A DNA stretch of 64,000 nt from Novosphingobium sp. (lineage in GTDB: Bacteria; Pseudomonadota; Alphaproteobacteria; Sphingomonadales; Sphingomonadaceae), in contig JACKKX010000002.1 in NCBI GenBank assembly GCA_024236215.1, positions 620,001 through 684,000 of the forward strand. Reading direction: 5' to 3'. This document shows positions 47,069-55,610 of this stretch, one piece after another. The notes under the pieces are model-generated. The model was not told where the DNA came from. It saw only the letters and a list, made by a program, of their open reading frames with translations, and did not search any database. How positions within the stretch are numbered: position 1 is the stretch's first letter; every line of letters begins with the position of its first letter. A program made the translations under genes and the position numbers.

Positions 47069-47605
47069 TCAGTCGTTGCCGTTGGGGTTGCCGCTGCGCT
47101 GTTTGGAAACCTTTTGGATCTCCTCGATCGCCTTGGCATCGGGGCGATAGGGTTGCTTTTTCTTGGGCTTGTTCCCCGAGGTCACTTCGGGAAGCGCAAG
47201 CTCGTCGTATGGTCCGCTTCTGACGGTTACCGTTGCGCCGGGCTGCATTGGCAGACTGGGGGGCGGGACCAGCCCTGCTTCCTGGCTGCGTGGTCCTCGC
47301 GGCGCTTGCCGGCCGCCGCCGCCATAGCTGCCTGAACCTCCCGATGGTCCCGCTTCATCGCCACCAAACCCCGAATCGCCGCGATTGTCCTTGAGCCCAC
47401 CTGCCAGCTTTCGCGGACCAAGTTTCTGCGCCTCGATAGCGCGGGCTTCGTTGTAATCCTGACGATCCTTGATCTCGCCTTCGATCGCCGAACGGCTGCC
47501 TTCGTCGGCAAACATGGCCAAAGCAGCCGTCAGCACGACCGTTACCACCGCGAAATGCTTCAGCAGTTTGGGTGAAACGGGAATGGTTGGGGCAGCGCGG
47601 CGCAT
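47069..47605 (-). CDS. Membrane-anchored Gly/Pro-rich protein, unknown function
   Basis: 178 residues. One membrane segment near residue 15-33 (LLKHFAVVTVVLTAALAMFA) followed by an outward-facing low-complexity region (about 80-115) with repeated Gly, Ser and Pro, and a basic C-terminal tail (KPKKKQPYRPDAK). No homologous family is recognised. It abuts DUF3501 with convergent stops and is divergent from the sugar transferase, with which it shares a 191-base regulatory gap. Confidence 0.65.
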   Translation of the reverse strand: MRRAAPTIPVSPKLLKHFAVVTVVLTAALAMFADEGSRSAIEGEIKDRQDYNEARAIEAQKLGPRKLAGGLKDNRGDSGFGGDEAGPSGGSGSYGGGGRQAPRGPRSQEAGLVPPPSLPMQPGATVTVRSGPYDELALPEVTSGNKPKKKQPYRPDAKAIEEIQKVSKQRSGNPNGND

Positions 47606-47722
47606 GGCAGGTTTCCTAGCGCACGAAGGTTAACCGGGCTGAGACGGGGTATGGTTAGCAAACCCTTGCCATCGGGTTCCTTTCTCGGCGCGACAAGTCG
47701 AATCCAGGATTAGCCTTACGCT

Positions 47723-47733
47723 GTAAAATTTAC
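47723..47733. promoter_or_regulatory. AT-rich palindrome upstream of the exopolysaccharide operon
   Basis: GTAAAATTTAC is an 11-base palindrome, unusual in this GC-rich sequence, inside the 191-base gap shared by two divergent genes and 64 bases before the sugar transferase ATG. It could bind PrsR or another regulator. No clear promoter hexamers were assigned. Confidence 0.35.
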
Positions 47734-47796
47734 CGACATTTCACCTCTCCGCTTTAGGTCCTGTGCATCGATTGCCAAGGGAAAGCCGGTGCGGGC

Positions 47797-49182
47797 ATGA
47801 TCCGTCTGTTCAAACATTATGTTCCCCATGCGGTGATCCTGCTCGGATTGCTCGATCTGGCGCTGCTCGCGCTGGCGGGCGAGCTTGCCTGGCAGGTCCG
47901 CGCCGGGCAGATCGGCATGCATCTTGGCCCGCTGGTGACGCGCAGCTGGCAGTTGGCCGGTTATAGCGCGATCATTCTCACCACTATGGTCGCAGTCGGG
48001 GTCTATGGCGCGGACGCCCTGCGCTCGATGCGCTTTGCCACTGCGCGGTTGCTGGTGGCGGTATCATTGGGAATAATCGCGCTCGCCTTCGTTGACTTTG
48101 CCCTCGGCGGGCACAATTTCTGGCGTTCGACCCTGGCCTACGCGATGGGTCTGTCGGTATTTCTGCTGGTGCTCAACCGCCTGGCCACCGGCGCTTTGCT
48201 GGGTGCGGCGGCCTTTCGTCGCAGAGTGCTTGTTCTGGGCGCGGGACAGCGTGCGGAGCGGTTGCGCAAGCTTTCAGAGCGGCCCGAAAGCGGGTTTTGC
48301 ATCGTCGGCTACGTCGCAATGACCGATGCCATGCCCGAGGTGGCCGAGGCAATTCCGCGTGGGGCGATCCACAACCTGACCCGCCACGTCGAAAACCTGG
48401 GAGCGAGCGAAGTTGTTCTTGCTCTCGAGGAGCGCCGCAACTCATTGCCGCTGGCCGATCTTCTGCGGATCAAGACGACCGGGGTCTACGTCAACGATTT
48501 TTCGAGCTTTATCGAGCGCGAGACCGGCCGGGTCGATCTCGACACGGTCAATCCCAGCTGGCTGATCTTTTCCGACGGATTCTCTTCGGGACGTGCGATC
48601 TCGGGTGCGCTCAAGCGCGTGTTCGATATCTCCGCCTCACTGCTCTTGCTTGTCTTTACCGCTCCGCTGATCCTGGTCTTCGCGCTTCTGGTGAAGCTTG
48701 ACAGCAAGGGGCCGGCCTTTTTCCGTCAGACCCGGGTGGGGCTCTATGGCGAAGACTTCGATCTGGTCAAACTGCGTTCGATGCGCACTGATGCCGAAGT
48801 TAACGGCGCGCAATGGGCGCAAAAGGACGATCCGCGTGTGACCCGGCTTGGCCGCTTCATCCGCAAGGTACGGATCGACGAGCTGCCGCAACTGTGGACC
48901 GTTCTGAAGGGCGAGATGAGCTTTGTCGGCCCGCGCCCCGAGCGCCCGGAATTCGTCTCGGACCTCGAACAGGACCTGCCGTTCTATGCCGAGCGGCACA
49001 TGGTAAAACCGGGGATCACCGGCTGGGCGCAGATCAACTATCCCTACGGTGCCTCGATCGAGGATTCGCGTCACAAGCTTGAGTACGATCTCTATTACGC
49101 CAAGAACTACACGCCCTTCCTCGATCTGCTGATCCTGCTCCAGACACTGCGGGTGGTGCTGTGGCACGAGGGCGCGCGCTGA
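47797..49182 (+). CDS. XrtA/PEP-CTERM-type sugar transferase
   Basis: 461 residues. Four N-terminal membrane helices (about 10-120), a nucleotide-binding-like segment (LVLGAGQRAERLRKL), one more helix (about 275-300) and the bacterial sugar transferase domain with PAFFRQTRVGLYGEDFDLVKLRSMRTDAE, KVRIDELPQLWTVLKGEMSFVGPRPERPEF, PGITGWAQINYPYGAS. This is the polyprenyl-phosphate sugar phosphotransferase that begins exopolysaccharide repeat units; the alignment resembles the TIGR03013 group found with PrsK/PrsR. The next gene starts 2 bases after the stop. Confidence 0.92.
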   Translation: MIRLFKHYVPHAVILLGLLDLALLALAGELAWQVRAGQIGMHLGPLVTRSWQLAGYSAIILTTMVAVGVYGADALRSMRFATARLLVAVSLGIIALAFVDFALGGHNFWRSTLAYAMGLSVFLLVLNRLATGALLGAAAFRRRVLVLGAGQRAERLRKLSERPESGFCIVGYVAMTDAMPEVAEAIPRGAIHNLTRHVENLGASEVVLALEERRNSLPLADLLRIKTTGVYVNDFSSFIERETGRVDLDTVNPSWLIFSDGFSSGRAISGALKRVFDISASLLLLVFTAPLILVFALLVKLDSKGPAFFRQTRVGLYGEDFDLVKLRSMRTDAEVNGAQWAQKDDPRVTRLGRFIRKVRIDELPQLWTVLKGEMSFVGPRPERPEFVSDLEQDLPFYAERHMVKPGITGWAQINYPYGASIEDSRHKLEYDLYYAKNYTPFLDLLILLQTLRVVLWHEGAR

Positions 49183-49183
49183 G

Positions 49184-51301
49184 ATGATCGGCCTGGCTGC
49201 ATTCTGGGCCGGTGCCGGTGTTCTCGCCTGGGGCGCGGGGGCGCTGGCCTGCGCCTTTGCCGCGCTGTGGCTGGCGGGAAGGCCCAAGCGTTATGGCACG
49301 GCGCAACGTGCAGTGCTGGTCGCGCTTGCACTGACCGCTTTCTGGGGGCTCGCCGGTCTGCGCAGTGCGGGCGCCGCGCAGCTTGCCATGCTGGCCGAAT
49401 CCACCCGCAATCTTGCCTGGATCTTCGCGCTTTACCGTCTCTTTGCGGTCGACGGCAGGCATGCGGCGATGCGTCCGGTGCGGCCGATGCTTGCCGCGCT
49501 TGCCTTTGCCGAGCTGCTGCAAGTCGCCGCAGCTGGACTGATCGCGCTGGCACCGGGCGGAATGGTAGCCACGCCGGGGTTTCATGCCGTCACCATGCTG
49601 CACCTGCTGGTGGTGATCGGCGGACTGGTGCTGGTGCACAACCTTTACGGCGGCGCCTCGAGTCAGGCGCGGATGCTGCTGCGCTGGCCGGCTTTGGCGC
49701 TGGCGCTGCTGTGGGGCTACGATCTCAATTACTACACCATCGCCTACCTGTCCGATGGCAGTCTCGAGGTGCTTGGCGCGCTGCGCGGTGGGTTTTCGCT
49801 AATCGCTGGCGGGCTCCTGGCATTCGGGGCGAGCAGCGGCGCCAGGCAGGTTCGCTTCCGTCCCTCCCGTTCGATCGCCTTCCAGTCGGCATCGCTGCTG
49901 TTGATCGGGGGCTATCTTGTGGCGATGGTCGCCGCGGCGCAGTGGCTTGCCCTTGCAGGGGGAGATTTCGCCGCCCTGATGCAGCTCGGGTTCGTTGCCG
50001 GAGCCAGCGCAGCGGCGGTGATGCTGGTGCCTTCGCGGCGGATGCGGGGCTGGCTCAAGGTCATGCTGGCCAAGCATCTGTTCCAGCACCGCTACGATTA
50101 CCGTGCCGAGTGGCTGCGCTTCAACCGTACTGTCTCGGCGGCCAGCGGCAGCGCCAGCTCGCTGGAAGAGCGGGTGATCCGGGCGGTCGCCGACATCGCC
50201 GACAGCCCGGCCGGGCTGTTGCTGACGCCTGGGGAACATGGCGGGCTTGATCTGGCCGCGCGGTGGCAATGGCCGACGGCCGAAGTGCCATCGCAGGCCC
50301 TGTCCGGTGCTGCTGCAAGCGCCCTTGAACGCAGTGGATATATCGCCGATCTGGATGATCTGCGGGCGGGGCAGCCGGTCAAGGATCCCGGCTTTGCCGT
50401 TCCGGCCTGGCTGATCGAAGATCCGCGCGCGTGGGCGCTGGTGCCGCTACTCCATTTCGATCGCCTGGTCGGTCTCGTTGTCCTCGCCCGTCCGGCACTG
50501 GCCAGAGCGCTGGACTGGGAGGATTTCGATCTGCTGCGCGTCGCCGGGCAGCAGCTTGCCAGCTATCTGGCCGAACATTCGGGTCAGGAGGCCCTGGCTG
50601 AAGCCGCGCGGTTTGACGATTTCCACCGCCGCATCGCTTTCGTGATGCACGACATCAAGAACCTCGCCAGCCAGCTGGGACTGCTCGCCCGCAACGCCGA
50701 ATTGCATGCCGAAAACCCTGAGTTTCGCGCCGACATGCTGGTCACGCTGCGCAATTCAGCCGACAAGCTCAATGCCATGCTGGCGCGGCTTTCGCGCCAT
50801 GGGATCGCCCCGATCGAAGGGCTTGCGCCGGTCAGCCTCGATGAGGTGGCGGCCGGGGTTGCCGGACAGTTCGCGCCGCTCCATCCGGTCAGCGTGATCA
50901 CTAGCGGCAAATGTCAGGTTTCGGCCGATAGGGAATCGCTCGAGCAGGTGCTTTCACATCTGGTCCGCAATGCCATCGATGCCAGCCCGGAGCAGGTGCC
51001 GGTGTTCATCCGCGTTGCACACGAAGGCCTCTACGGTATTGCAGAGGTTACCGATTCCGGTTCGGGGATGAGTGTGGAATTCGTCCGCACCCGCCTGTTC
51101 CGGCCGTTCGATTCCACAAAGCCGGGCGGCTTCGGGATCGGCGCGTACGAAGCGCGCGAACTTGTCAAGGCGATGGGCGGACGGCTCGATGTCGAAAGCC
51201 GCGAAGGAGTCGGATCGCGCTTTGCCATTCGCCTGCCGCTGTCGGGAACGGCCGAACTCCTCAAATCGTTTTCCGGTTCCGACGGAAAGAAGGTTGCCTG
51301 A
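49184..51301 (+). CDS. prsK: Sensor histidine kinase PrsK
   Basis: 705 residues. About eight N-terminal membrane helices (1-290) are followed by a GAF-like domain (about 320-460), then the DHp/HATPase core with the phosphoacceptor His489 in FVMHDIKNLASQLGLL and the nucleotide site GFGIGAYEARELVKAMGGRLDVESREGVGSRF. The domain layout matches the PEP-CTERM-associated kinase PrsK (TIGR02916). It is immediately followed by its cognate regulator with a TGATG overlap. The signal it senses is unknown. Confidence 0.93.
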   Translation: MIGLAAFWAGAGVLAWGAGALACAFAALWLAGRPKRYGTAQRAVLVALALTAFWGLAGLRSAGAAQLAMLAESTRNLAWIFALYRLFAVDGRHAAMRPVRPMLAALAFAELLQVAAAGLIALAPGGMVATPGFHAVTMLHLLVVIGGLVLVHNLYGGASSQARMLLRWPALALALLWGYDLNYYTIAYLSDGSLEVLGALRGGFSLIAGGLLAFGASSGARQVRFRPSRSIAFQSASLLLIGGYLVAMVAAAQWLALAGGDFAALMQLGFVAGASAAAVMLVPSRRMRGWLKVMLAKHLFQHRYDYRAEWLRFNRTVSAASGSASSLEERVIRAVADIADSPAGLLLTPGEHGGLDLAARWQWPTAEVPSQALSGAAASALERSGYIADLDDLRAGQPVKDPGFAVPAWLIEDPRAWALVPLLHFDRLVGLVVLARPALARALDWEDFDLLRVAGQQLASYLAEHSGQEALAEAARFDDFHRRIAFVMHDIKNLASQLGLLARNAELHAENPEFRADMLVTLRNSADKLNAMLARLSRHGIAPIEGLAPVSLDEVAAGVAGQFAPLHPVSVITSGKCQVSADRESLEQVLSHLVRNAIDASPEQVPVFIRVAHEGLYGIAEVTDSGSGMSVEFVRTRLFRPFDSTKPGGFGIGAYEARELVKAMGGRLDVESREGVGSRFAIRLPLSGTAELLKSFSGSDGKKVA

Positions 51302-52665
51302 TGAGCGATACCAAACCCACCCTGCTGATCGTCGAGGACGATGCCGGACTTCAGGCCCAGCTCAAATGGGCCTGGCCCGATTTCAACGTGGTGATTGCCG
51401 GAGACCGGGCCAGCGCCCTTTCCGCGCTGCGTGCCGAGGAGCCGCCGGTGGTCACTCTCGACCTTGGCCTGCCGCCCGATCCCGACGGCACCAGCGAGGG
51501 ATTCGCCGTGCTTGACGAGATCATGGCGCTCAAGCCCGATACCAAGGTCATCGTCGCATCGGGACACGGCGCGCGCGAAAGCGCGTTGCAGGCGATCGCG
51601 CGCGGGGCCTATGATTTCTATCAGAAGCCAGTCGATATCGAAGCGCTCGGGCTGATTGTGCGCCGCGCGCTGCAATTGCACCGGATCGAGGCGGAAAACC
51701 GCCAGCTTGCCGCGCGTTCGGGCGAAGACAACCGGGTGCTCGGGCGGCTGATCACCGGCGCGCCGGAAATGGTCAAGGTTGCGCGCACGATCGAGCGCGT
51801 CGCCAACACCAACGTTTCGGTAATGCTGCTCGGAGCGAGCGGCACCGGCAAGGAACTGCTGGCGCGCGGGCTGCACGAGGCGAGCGAGCGCCGTGACGGC
51901 GCCTTTGTCGCGATCAACTGTGCGGCGATCCCCGAGAATCTGCTCGAAAGCGAGCTGTTCGGCCACGAAAAGGGCGCCTTTACCGGCGCGGTAAAGACCA
52001 CCGAGGGCAAGATCGAGCAGGCCCAGGGCGGCACGCTGTTTCTCGACGAGGTTGGTGACATTCCCCTGCCGCTGCAGGTCAAGCTGCTGCGCTTCCTGCA
52101 GGAGCGGGTGATCGAGCGGGTCGGATCGCGCAAGTCGATCCCGGTCGATACCCGGATCGTCTGCGCAACCCACCAGGACCTTGAGGCGATGATCGCCGAG
52201 GGGCGGTTTCGAGAAGACCTGTTCTATCGCCTGGCCGAGATCGTAGTGAAGATCCCGAGCCTGGCTGAGCGCCCGGGCGATGCCGCGCTGTTGGCCAAAG
52301 CCTTCCTTGGCCGGTTCGCGCGCGAGATGAACCCGACGGTGAAGGGCTTTGCTCCAGATGCACTGGCGGCGATCGATGCCTGGCATTGGCCGGGCAACGT
52401 GCGCGAGCTGGAAAATCGGGTGAAGCGCGCAGTGATCATGACCGAAGGCAAGCTGGTGGGTGCGGGCGATCTCGATCTTGCCGAACCCGACGAGGACGAG
52501 GCGCAAGTGCTCAACCTCAAAGCCGCCCGCGAGGTCGCCGATCGCAAGGTGATCCGTCATGCACTGGCGCGCAGCGAAGGCAATATCTCCTCCACTGCCA
52601 AGCTGCTCGGGATCAGTCGGCCGACCCTCTACGATTTGCTCAAGCAGTATGATCTTCACGCCTGA
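51301..52665 (+). CDS. prsR: Sigma-54-dependent response regulator PrsR
   Basis: 454 residues. Receiver domain with phosphorylation site Asp54 in VVTLDLGLPPDPDG, AAA+ domain with Walker A LLGASGTGKELLARGLH and the sigma-54-contacting GAFTGA in GHEKGAFTGAVKTTEGK, and a Fis-type helix-turn-helix at the end (NISSTAKLLGISRPTLYDLL). This is the NtrC-like activator class that works with sigma-54. The architecture and position fit PrsR (TIGR02915), which switches on PEP-CTERM and exopolysaccharide genes. Target promoters in this window were not found. Confidence 0.94.
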   Translation: MSDTKPTLLIVEDDAGLQAQLKWAWPDFNVVIAGDRASALSALRAEEPPVVTLDLGLPPDPDGTSEGFAVLDEIMALKPDTKVIVASGHGARESALQAIARGAYDFYQKPVDIEALGLIVRRALQLHRIEAENRQLAARSGEDNRVLGRLITGAPEMVKVARTIERVANTNVSVMLLGASGTGKELLARGLHEASERRDGAFVAINCAAIPENLLESELFGHEKGAFTGAVKTTEGKIEQAQGGTLFLDEVGDIPLPLQVKLLRFLQERVIERVGSRKSIPVDTRIVCATHQDLEAMIAEGRFREDLFYRLAEIVVKIPSLAERPGDAALLAKAFLGRFAREMNPTVKGFAPDALAAIDAWHWPGNVRELENRVKRAVIMTEGKLVGAGDLDLAEPDEDEAQVLNLKAAREVADRKVIRHALARSEGNISSTAKLLGISRPTLYDLLKQYDLHA

Positions 52666-54478
52666 TCTGCGCTGGTTGGCATTGCTTGTGGCGCTGCTGC
52701 TGGCTGCGCCGCTGACGGCATTGCCCGATGCAGCCAAGCCGCCAATGCAGGCCGCGCATGCGGCGCTAGATCGCGGTGACGGGATTGCTGCAGAGGCCGA
52801 ACTGGTTCGCGCGCGCGAAGCCGGTGCCGCACGCGACGAGCTTGCCGCGGCGATGGGCGAAGCGCTCTTGCAGCAGGGTGAGACAGTCCGTGCCCGCCAA
52901 TGGCTCGCCGACGGGAAGTTCGCCAAGGGAACGGAGGGCTACGGGTTCCGCATGCTTGGCTGGCTGGAGCGGATCGATGGCAACCTGCCCGCCGCCGGCG
53001 GCGCGCTCGACCGGGCGCTGGCCTTTTCGCCCAGGGATCCGCTGCTGTGGGTCGAGATCGGACGGTTGCGCTACGCTGGGGGGGAGCAGCTCCAGGCAAT
53101 TGAGGCAGCCGATCGGGCAATTGCGATTGGTCCGGACAATGTCCGTGCGATCGAGCTCCGGGCTCAACTGCTGCGCGATGCGCAGGGTTGGGAAGCTGCC
53201 TTGCCGCTATACGAGCGCGCGCTGGAAATTGCCCCGGACGATATTTCGCTGTTGGGGGGCTATGCCGCCTGTCTTGGCGAACTTGGCCGTGCGAGCGAGA
53301 TGGTCGAGGTGACCCGGCGAATGATCGCGATCGCGCCGCGCCATCCCTATGCCTGGCATCTGCAGGCCGTGCTGGCCGCGCGGGCGGGCAAGAACGACCT
53401 GGCCCGCAGCCTGCTCGCCCGGACCGGATCGCGGCTTGAGGACATGCCGGCGGCGATGGAGCTGTCGGGCCTGCTCGAGCTGGAAGCGGGCAACGCCAAC
53501 GTTGCACTGGGTCAGCTCTCACGGCTGGCCGAGCGCCAGGCCGCCAACCCCCGGGTGCAGCTGCTGATGGCTCGCGCCCTCTACGAGGCGGGAGAGTACG
53601 ACCAACTATTGGCGCGTTTTGGTGGGGCCGCACAGCGGGCCGATGCTCCAGCCTACCTTCTTGTGCTGCTTGGCCGGGCCTATGAGGATCGTGGGAATCG
53701 CGCTGAGGCCGCCGTCTTGCTCGACCGTGCCGCTTCCGCAAGTGTGCCGGCGATGGTTCCCATCCCGGAGACCGACCCGCTTGGCGTGCTTTCGGTGCGC
53801 TTTTCCGCGGATCCCGGGAGTCCGGCAACGGCGGTTCCCTATGTGCGGGCCTTGCTTGGGCAACGCGACCTTGCCGGAGCCAGGAATGCCGCGAGCCGCT
53901 TTGTTTCGCTCCATCCCGGATCTGCCGATGCCCTGTCGCTGGCGGGCGATGCCGCGCTGGCAAGCGGCGATCCACGATCGGCGCTGAGCTATTACACCCG
54001 ATCGGCTGCGGTTCGATTTCCGGACCATTTGCTGCTCCGGATAGGCGAGGCCTTCGACCGTGCCGGGCAGGGAGCGGCCGCGCAGCCGATCGCCGCGCGT
54101 TATCTTGCCGGGTGGCCGGGCAGCCGCCTGGCGGCGCGGATCGCCGCCGGGCACAGCGCGGAGCTGGGTGATTGGCACGGCGCCCGCTTGCTGCTGGAAA
54201 GTCTGCGCAGCCGCGGGGGCGGGCGCGATGCGCGGCTTCTCGCCGATCTTAGCCTTGCGCAGCTGCGCGATGGCGATGGGCAAGCGGCGCTCGATACGGC
54301 CAGGCAAGCCTATGCCTTGCAGCGAGCCAGCCCGGTTGCGACGCAGGCGCTGGGCATGGCCTATGCCGAATTGGGGGAGGAGCCCGCTCTTGCCAGGCAA
54401 TTGCTCGAAAAGGCGAGGCGGATCGGCGGCGACAATGCCCTTTTGCGCCAAGCGCTGGGTAAGCTTCCCCGCGCTTGA
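52649..54478 (+). CDS. TPR-repeat protein in prsT position
   Basis: 609 residues. A signal peptide or anchor (TPDLRWLALLVALLLAAPLTALPD) is followed by many tetratricopeptide repeats, visible as AAGGALDRALAFSPRDPLLWVEIGRLRYAGGE, ALPLYERALEIAPDDISLLGGYAACLGELG and similar. In PrsKR clusters a TPR protein called PrsT usually follows; this one is shorter than the ~900-residue family norm, so it may be a variant. It likely acts as a periplasmic scaffold for exopolysaccharide export or PEP-CTERM sorting. It overlaps prsR by 17 bases. Confidence 0.82.
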   Translation: MIFTPDLRWLALLVALLLAAPLTALPDAAKPPMQAAHAALDRGDGIAAEAELVRAREAGAARDELAAAMGEALLQQGETVRARQWLADGKFAKGTEGYGFRMLGWLERIDGNLPAAGGALDRALAFSPRDPLLWVEIGRLRYAGGEQLQAIEAADRAIAIGPDNVRAIELRAQLLRDAQGWEAALPLYERALEIAPDDISLLGGYAACLGELGRASEMVEVTRRMIAIAPRHPYAWHLQAVLAARAGKNDLARSLLARTGSRLEDMPAAMELSGLLELEAGNANVALGQLSRLAERQAANPRVQLLMARALYEAGEYDQLLARFGGAAQRADAPAYLLVLLGRAYEDRGNRAEAAVLLDRAASASVPAMVPIPETDPLGVLSVRFSADPGSPATAVPYVRALLGQRDLAGARNAASRFVSLHPGSADALSLAGDAALASGDPRSALSYYTRSAAVRFPDHLLLRIGEAFDRAGQGAAAQPIAARYLAGWPGSRLAARIAAGHSAELGDWHGARLLLESLRSRGGGRDARLLADLSLAQLRDGDGQAALDTARQAYALQRASPVATQALGMAYAELGEEPALARQLLEKARRIGGDNALLRQALGKLPRA

Positions 54479-54545
54479 ACTTGCCTCTCGACAGCGGCGA
54501 CGGGCGGCCTAAAGGCTATTTCATCGCGCGGTTAAATCGAAAGGC

Positions 54546-55610
54546 ATGGCGATGGGCGGGGTTCTTCAAGGGGTGACGGTGATCGAGCTGGCCGGGATCG
54601 GGCCGGGGCCGTTCTGTGCGATGATGCTGGCCGATCATGGCGCGCGGGTGATCCGGGTCGAGCGTCCCGGAACTTCCGGCCGGTTTGGCGATGGTGGGAA
54701 CCGAGACATCCTTAACCGCAACCGCGAACGGATCGAGCTCGATCTCAAGGATCCCGCTGCGATTGCACAGCTCAAGGATCTGGTCGGGCAGGCTGACGCA
54801 CTGATCGAGGGCTATCGCCCGGGTGTGATCGAACGCATGGGGATCGGTCCCGATGTGCTGCTGGGGATCAATCCCAAGCTGGTGATCGGACGGATGACCG
54901 GCTGGGGACAAGATGGCCCCATGGCGCCGCTCGCCGGGCATGACATCAACTATATCGCACTTTCCGGCGCGCTGCACAGCTATGGACGCAAGGGGGAGAA
55001 GCCGACCTTCCCGGTCAACGCCGTTGGCGATTTCGGCGGCGGCGGGATGATGCTGGCCTTTGGGGTGGTCGCGGCAATCCTCCATGCGCGCGGTGGCGGA
55101 CAGGGGCAGGTGGTCGATTGCGCGATGACCGATGGGGCGGCAATCCTCTCCGCGATGACCTATACCTTCCTTGGCAATGGCCAGTGGCGTGATGAGCGCG
55201 GGGTCAACCTGCTCGACAGCGGCACTCATTTCTATGACACCTATGAGACCAGCGATGGCAAGTGGATCTCGCTCGGCTCGATCGAACCCCAGTTCTACGC
55301 CTTGCTGATGGAAGCGACCGGGCTCAAGGATGACCCGGATTTCGCCCAGCAGATGAATCCGGCCAAATGGGACGATCTGAAGGAGCGGATGGCCGCGCTG
55401 ATCCTGACCAGGACCCGTGACGAATGGTGCGCGATCATGGACGGTACCGATATCTGCTTCGCGCCAGTGCTGAGCCTGCATGAGGCACCGCACCATCCCC
55501 ACAATGTGGCACGCGGCACCTTTGTGGAGGAAGGCGGGATGATCCAGCCAGCGCCGGCGCCGCGTTTTTCGGCTACGCCCGCTCCCGCGCCACGGCTTGC
55601 CGGACGCTGA
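54546..55610 (+). CDS. Alpha-methylacyl-CoA racemase (CaiB/BaiF family)
   Basis: 354 residues. GVTVIELAGIGPGPFCAMMLADHGARVIRVERPG at the N-terminus and AGHDINYIALSGALHSYG are hallmarks of class III CoA-transferase-fold proteins of the AMACR type; the latter includes the catalytic Asp region. The enzyme inverts 2-methyl centres of fatty acyl-CoAs, for example in branched-chain lipid or sterol side-chain breakdown. ATG 54552 is an alternative start. Its stop overlaps the ATG of the next gene (TGATG). Confidence 0.9.
   Translation: MAMGGVLQGVTVIELAGIGPGPFCAMMLADHGARVIRVERPGTSGRFGDGGNRDILNRNRERIELDLKDPAAIAQLKDLVGQADALIEGYRPGVIERMGIGPDVLLGINPKLVIGRMTGWGQDGPMAPLAGHDINYIALSGALHSYGRKGEKPTFPVNAVGDFGGGGMMLAFGVVAAILHARGGGQGQVVDCAMTDGAAILSAMTYTFLGNGQWRDERGVNLLDSGTHFYDTYETSDGKWISLGSIEPQFYALLMEATGLKDDPDFAQQMNPAKWDDLKERMAALILTRTRDEWCAIMDGTDICFAPVLSLHEAPHHPHNVARGTFVEEGGMIQPAPAPRFSATPAPAPRLAGR

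Noticed and set aside
47655-47675. Sigma-54-like sequence (minus strand TGGCAAG then TTTGC) upstream of the Gly-rich gene
   Set aside because: The GG and GC are 9 rather than 10 bases apart, and sigma-54 promoters need exact spacing.
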